Positions 59,029-64,000 of a DNA stretch of 64,000 nt are shown piece after piece. The DNA lies in the NCBI GenBank assembly GCA_023105745.1, contig JALGQZ010000007.1:1690592-1754591 (forward strand). Reading direction: 5' to 3'. Within the stretch, counting starts at the first letter, position 1, and every line of letters starts with the position of its first letter. The translations under genes and the position numbers were made by a program. Source of the DNA: Austropuccinia psidii (Eukaryota; Basidiomycota; Pucciniomycetes; Pucciniales; Sphaerophragmiaceae). The notes beneath the pieces are model-generated. The model saw nothing but the letters and a program-made list of their open reading frames with translations, ran no database searches and had not been told where the DNA came from.

Positions 59029-62000
59029 TCCACAGAAGAGTATATTAATGCACTAGAAGACATTGTGACAAGAACAAAACTTGGCAGGACTTGGAAGAAA
59101 TTGGACATTAAAAGCCCAAATAAACCATTTATCAAAAAAGATAAATCAAAAGAATCCTTCAAGCCCAATACATCCAACAATAATGAGCAAGAAAATGCCA
59201 TAAATGTGGATGTATTGGACACTTAGCCAATAATTGCCTCAAAAAAGGAAAAGATTAATGAAATTGTGGAAACAGAAAACCACAATGACAAAGAAGAGGA
59301 ATCTGACTCTGAAAAAGAGACAGAAGAGTCAGAAAGTTCTGAAAGTGGTGAAATTAATATAATTAATGCACCCATTAATAATATTGATATAATTTATGAA
59401 GTACTGGATGTTAACTCAAACTTACCACAAGTTGGGACATCTGACACAAACCTGACAAACATACAAGATGCCAAAATGTATAGAACCAGACCTGCAAGAG
59501 GAATGGGATATACAGCTGGAAAATCAAGTATAAGTATTGTTATGGTTGATAACCAAGAAGGAAAATTTAACTTAGATACAGGAGCATATTGCACCTGTGT
59601 TGTTAAACGTTATTTAAAAACCATTGTCCCAGACTGGCAAGAAAAACGTATGCCAATACAAGGTGTCAAATTTAGTAGTGCAAGTGAGAGCATGAAGCCC
59701 CTTGGAATAATTGATTTAACACTTATTTTTCCTCATCCCTCACAATGTGTCAGAATCAAAGTAGAGTTTGTAGTAATGGACAGCTGTACTAGTAATCACT
59801 TCATACTTGGGAATGACTACTTATCAATTTATGGTATAGATATTTTACCATAGGAGACAACAAAAGACAAAGGTTTGGCTTCTTAAATAACAAAAAACAA
59901 ATCACAGTTATTAAGAATGAAGAAAAGATTCCATAAAAGGAACTTTTTATATCTGAACAACTTAAAGAGGCAGAATTCAATCAAGAATTAACAGAAAAAA
60001 TGAAAAAAAATTAATTAACCTCTCATTTAAGTACAAAAATGCCTTTGCAACTGACAAAGAGCCACTAGGTGCCATAATTGGACATGAAGTGGATATAATT
60101 CTTAATGTGGAAAAACCTTACCCACCTTTACTAAGGAGACCTGCTTACCCAGCTAGTCCAAGGGCTAGAGAAGCCTTAGAGGTACACATTAAAGAATTAA
60201 TGGACCTTGGAGTATTAAGAAAGGTAGGACATAATGAACAGGTAGAAGTCACTACACCTGTCATTATAACTTGGCATAATGGAAACTAAAGGATGGTAGG
60301 AGACTTCAGAGCCCTGAACACCTATACCATTCCAGACAGGTATCCAATACCCAGGATCCATGAGACATTGAAACAATTGTCACAAGCCAAGTTCATCACA
60401 GCCATGGATGCCTTAAAGGGTTTTCATCAAAATGTCTTAACAGACAATGCCAAAAAACTACTAAGGATAATATTCCACTGTGGAATTTTTGAATACTTAA
60501 GAATGCCATTTGGCATAAAAAATGCACCTTCCCATTATCAAAGAATGATGAATACCATATTTCCTGAATAATTATCAGAAGGATGGTTAATTATCTATAT
60601 TGATGATATCATAGTTTGCTCAGAAACTTGGGAAAATCACCTTAAAACACTAGGAAGGGTACTACAAAAAATAGTCCAAGTGAATAGGAAATTTTCCTTG
60701 AAGAAGTGTCATTTTGCATACAGTGAATTAAAAGCACTAGGACATGTTGTATCTGGACTTAGTCTAGGCATAGACAAGAATAAATTAGCAGAAGTACTAC
60801 TTAAGCCAATGCCTCAAACCAAAAAAGAAATGCAATCATTTCTAGGATTTGCTGGTTACTATAGACAGCATATAAAGGACTTTGCAAAAATTGCTAAATC
60901 CTTGTATAAGCTATGTGACCAACAAACAGTCTATGAAATGACAGAAGAAAGAGTCAAGGCATATGAAGAATTGAAAAATTCCTTAACAAATGCCCCATTT
61001 CTTCTAATGCTAGATTGGAAACTACCATTCAAGCTGTACATTGATTCTTGTGGAGAAGGACTGGGTGCTGCACTACACCAGACAAAAATTATCAATGATA
61101 AACCAGTGGAAGCACCAATTTGTTTTATTTCAAGACAGATAAAGCCAACAGAAGCAAGATATGGAGCAAGCCAAATGGAATGCCTCTGCTTAGTGTGGGC
61201 TTTAGACAAATTACATTACTACTTGGATGGAACAGTATTTGATGTGATTACAAACTGTAATGCTGTAAAATCTCTATTAAATATGAAAACTCCAAATAGA
61301 CATATGCTGAGATGGCAAATTGCTATCCAAGAATATAGAGGAAATATGACTATAGTTCATAAATCTGGAAATATACATAAAAATGCAGATGGTCTTAGCA
61401 GATGGGCTCTAGCAAATACCCCTGACAATCCAGCATGGGTACCACAAAAAGAACACCATATAGAAGGAATATGTGTTACAGACATTGGCACAGAATTCTT
61501 TAACCAAGTTAAGGAAAGCTATAAGATAGACAAAAATTGCAATATCTCAAGCCAACTTCTAATGAAAGACTGCAAAGACCCATCACTTTCATCAAAACTA
61601 GATGAAATATCGAAAAAGGCATATCATGAAGGAAGATTCCACCTCCTTGATGGAATCCTTTACCATAGAACAAAACACACATGTGTTATGGCCTTAACAG
61701 ATAGAACCCTGATAAACACTATTTTACATTAGTGTCATGATAGTGTTTCAGCTGGACACCTTTCAGAAGACAGGACACTAGAGAGGGTGAAAACCTGCTC
61801 TTGGTGGCCAAATTGGAAGAAAGATGTTATAGAATACTGCCAAACCTGTGACAGATGTCAAAAAGCCAACAGAGCCACAGGAAAGAAATTTGGAATGATG
61901 ATCCAAATCCAAGAACCAAAATCTCCTTGGGAAATAGCTCATATGGATTGGGTAACAGCATTACCTCCAGGAGGAGACAGAAGCTATAATGCATGCCTAG

Positions 62001-62739
62001 TATTGGTTGACAGGTATAGCAAAACCCCCATGTTCTTACCATGTCACAAAGATGACACAGCTATGGACACAGCCATAATGATATGGAATAAAGCTATTAG
62101 CCATACAGGCTTATTCCAAAATATTATAAGTGACAGAGACCCAAAGTTCACTTTAGCATTGTGGACAAATCTCCATAACTTGTTTGGAACAAAATTATCA
62201 TTCTCAACAACTTACCATCCACAAACTGATGGTTTAGCAGAAAAAATGATACAGACCTTGGAGGACATGATCAGAAGATTCTGTGCTTATGGACTAGAAC
62301 TCAAAGATTCTGATGGTTTTAGCCATGATTGGTGTACACTAATACCAGCTCTTGAACTGGCATATAAAACATCAATTCATTCTTCCACTGGCAAAACACC
62401 AGCAATGCTAGAAAAAGGTTGGAATCAAAGACTTCCTTATGATACCCTCAAAAAGGACTTAGTGGATATACATCCAACAGCAAGCAGCTTTAAGATAATC
62501 CTTGACAAAGCAAGACACCATGCAAACAGATTTATGCAAGATTCTTTCAAATATGAAAAAGAAAGATGGGATAAAAGTCATTAACCAACTGACTTCAAAA
62601 TAGAAGACTTGGTCCCAGTATCAACCCTTAATTTCAATAACATAAAAGGTCCAAAGAAATTGAAAGATTCCTTTGCAGGACCATTTATGATAAAAGCACT
62701 TCATGGACCCAATTCCGTGCAATTAGAACTCACAGGTGA
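59029..62739 (+). pseudogene. gag knuckle and pol of element D
   Basis: The zinc knuckle is destroyed by a one-base loss at about 59190 and a compensating gain about 60 bases later. Protease NLDTGAYC (Asp 59575-59577) is kept. A 22-bp deletion between AGATAT direct repeats (59838-59850) shifts the frame. RT YIDD is at 60596-60607 but follows stops at 60287 and 60569. RNase H and integrase (HMDWV, ISDRDP) are recognisable, with Lys at the third acid position (LAEKM keeps Glu, then Lys follows). Further stops lie at 61730 and 62582. Coding homology ends at 62739 where the family-A LTR begins. Confidence 0.88.
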
Positions 62740-64000
62740 TGTAAGGTGTGGATATGAAACTTTGATTAAAAATCAAGTACTTTTCCTGTCCTCAAAATTT
62801 GTATAAGGTAAAATTCAATTAAAAATAGTATGAAATATTATTTTTAAGAGAAAACACGCCAATTTCATTGTTTATAACTTTATTAGTATAAAACAATAAT
62901 ATTATAAAAATTTATTGTTTTACCAACAATAAAAATTTATCCAAAAAATACTCTACAAGAGATATTTTAAGGCTACGAAAGAAATTTCTTCAAGAGCAAT
63001 TTCAATTGGAATTAATTGAGCAAAGAACTGCAAGCAATTAATTAAAGAACAAAGTCTTTATAAAGAATATTAAAGAGAAAACACGCCCAAAAGTGACCAG
63101 AGTGAATTTGGAAACAAAGTGACAAAGTTAACAGTGATGAAAGATGCTTTAATTCACTTTTGGGGTGGTTCAGGGGTAAAAATGATTATAAGAGTTACAA
63201 ACAATGATTATAATGATTTTTTCACGTGGTTAAATGGATTAAGATGATTTAAAAATGGTGGTTGGAATCTTTGATTGATTGGTTTAACAGTGTTTAAACT
63301 AATTAATAAAAGGAAAAGATTCTAACATGAAGAGAAAAGTGGGGCAAAGAAGACATTCTTTTATAGCCATCAATTCTCTTACTCCAAAAGTAAAATTTAC
63401 TCTTGTCAGTCGTGAAAAACAGTCTGACAACAAAAAAGCCAATTATGGCATCATTTAACCCTATTTTAGACCAAAAAGGGCTGGTTTTAAGCCAATTTTA
63501 GCCATTTTAGACCCTTAAATCAGCCATTACTATAGAAATACCAGACCTAGAGCCTTCAAAACACGACAGAATGTGTGTCAGAGGCGTAGAAACCAGTTAA
63601 AACTGTTTTTATTATGATTGTTTTATCTTAAGGGTAGTTTTACCCTCTTGGCAACAGCTAAAACTACCCCAGTTGGTATCAAAACCTCATCATCAATTGA
63701 GTCCACAGACCCTGTAACTCAATTCCAGGCCAAAAGTGATGAACTTTTGCATGAATTTTGACATCCCACGCCTGTCAGCAAGGCTTTTGGGGGTCTAGCT
63801 CCCCCTTAGAGCTGGAGTTCCTTTTCCCCCCCAAATTTAATCTTTCCAATTTATTTTTCCTTCAATTCCTCATCATGTATTATACTTATAATTTACATAT
63901 GTAATTCAATTCAATTGGACAGTACAATACAGTAATAATTGACACCTCATATGTAAATCAAAGTTCACTTATGTAATACACGCGCACATTTTGACATTTC
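62740..64000 (-). mobile_element. LTR of a family-A chromovirus running off the window
   Basis: It begins TGTAAGGTGTGGATATGAAAC, the complement of the LTR inner end, and follows the LTR of element A in reverse to the window edge. Whether it is a solo LTR or the 3' LTR of a minus-strand element cannot be seen. It agrees best with the solo LTR at 21029-22855 (for example at the CCCCCCAAATTTAATC site). Confidence 0.88.

Larger units (their letters stand above)
54637..62739 (+). mobile_element. Chromovirus D (family B), 5' LTR to integrase, interrupted by a family-A element
   Basis: Inserted into gag of C. It contains a 5' LTR, gag and pol up to the integrase C-terminal region; there a family-A LTR starts at 62740, inside the sequence equivalent to 32452 of element B. 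The chromodomain and 3' LTR are expected beyond the window after a repeat of GGTGA (62735-62739). Confidence 0.87.

Noticed and set aside
1..64000. Mitochondrial DNA because of the AT content
   Set aside because: LTR elements, spliceosomal introns and DNA transposons dominate, and no mitochondrial gene is present.

Overview
This window looks like repeat-dense nuclear DNA from a filamentous, probably basidiomycete, fungus. It is very AT-rich, the genes are split by short introns of 45-90 bp, and nearly every recognisable gene belongs to a transposable element. The mix seen here (long-LTR Ty3/gypsy chromoviruses, a FAR1-like MULE with an OTU protease, PIF/Harbinger proteins and a TET/JBP-type oxygenase) fits a large rust-like genome. 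That taxonomic placement is an inference. I found no intact host gene, no rRNA, no tRNA and no CRISPR array.

Layout. (1) 520-4715 is a complete but decayed Mutator-like element (MULE) with terminal inverted repeats (TIRs) and an 8-bp target duplication. It encodes a FAR1-like transposase followed by a zinc knuckle and an OTU cysteine protease. (2) 4810-34923 is, on my reading, one PIF/Harbinger-type DNA transposon of about 5.9 kb, inflated to 30 kb by three retroelement insertions. Two are full-length chromoviruses, A (4858-16542, minus) and B (24189-34900, plus). The third is a solo family-A LTR (21029-22855) that splits the transposase gene. All three have perfect 5-bp target duplications. 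A fourth insertion, a GC-rich solo LTR (5926-7655), sits inside an LTR of A. Between the Harbinger TIRs lie a Myb/SANT-like gene, a TET/JBP-like 2OG-Fe(II) dioxygenase gene and a DDE transposase, all broken. (3) 34924-44002 is an AT-rich stretch with one MULE-like MITE and no gene I can support. (4) 44003-49341 holds degraded minus-strand MULE copies with an inserted palindromic satellite and a Lys/Asn-coding microsatellite. (5) 49342-64000 is a nested stack: a Myb/SANT-like relic interrupted by family-B element C, which is interrupted by family-B element D, which is interrupted by a family-A element whose LTR runs off the window.

How the genes relate. A and B are related chromoviruses with the order Gag (coiled region, capsid-like region, CCHC knuckle), protease, reverse transcriptase, RNase H, integrase, chromodomain. 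Both carry introns near the start of gag. Every autonomous element is inactivated by stops, frameshifts or loss of catalytic residues. Several lesions look like C-to-T or G-to-A transitions. The most unusual content is the TET/JBP-like gene inside a Harbinger-type element.
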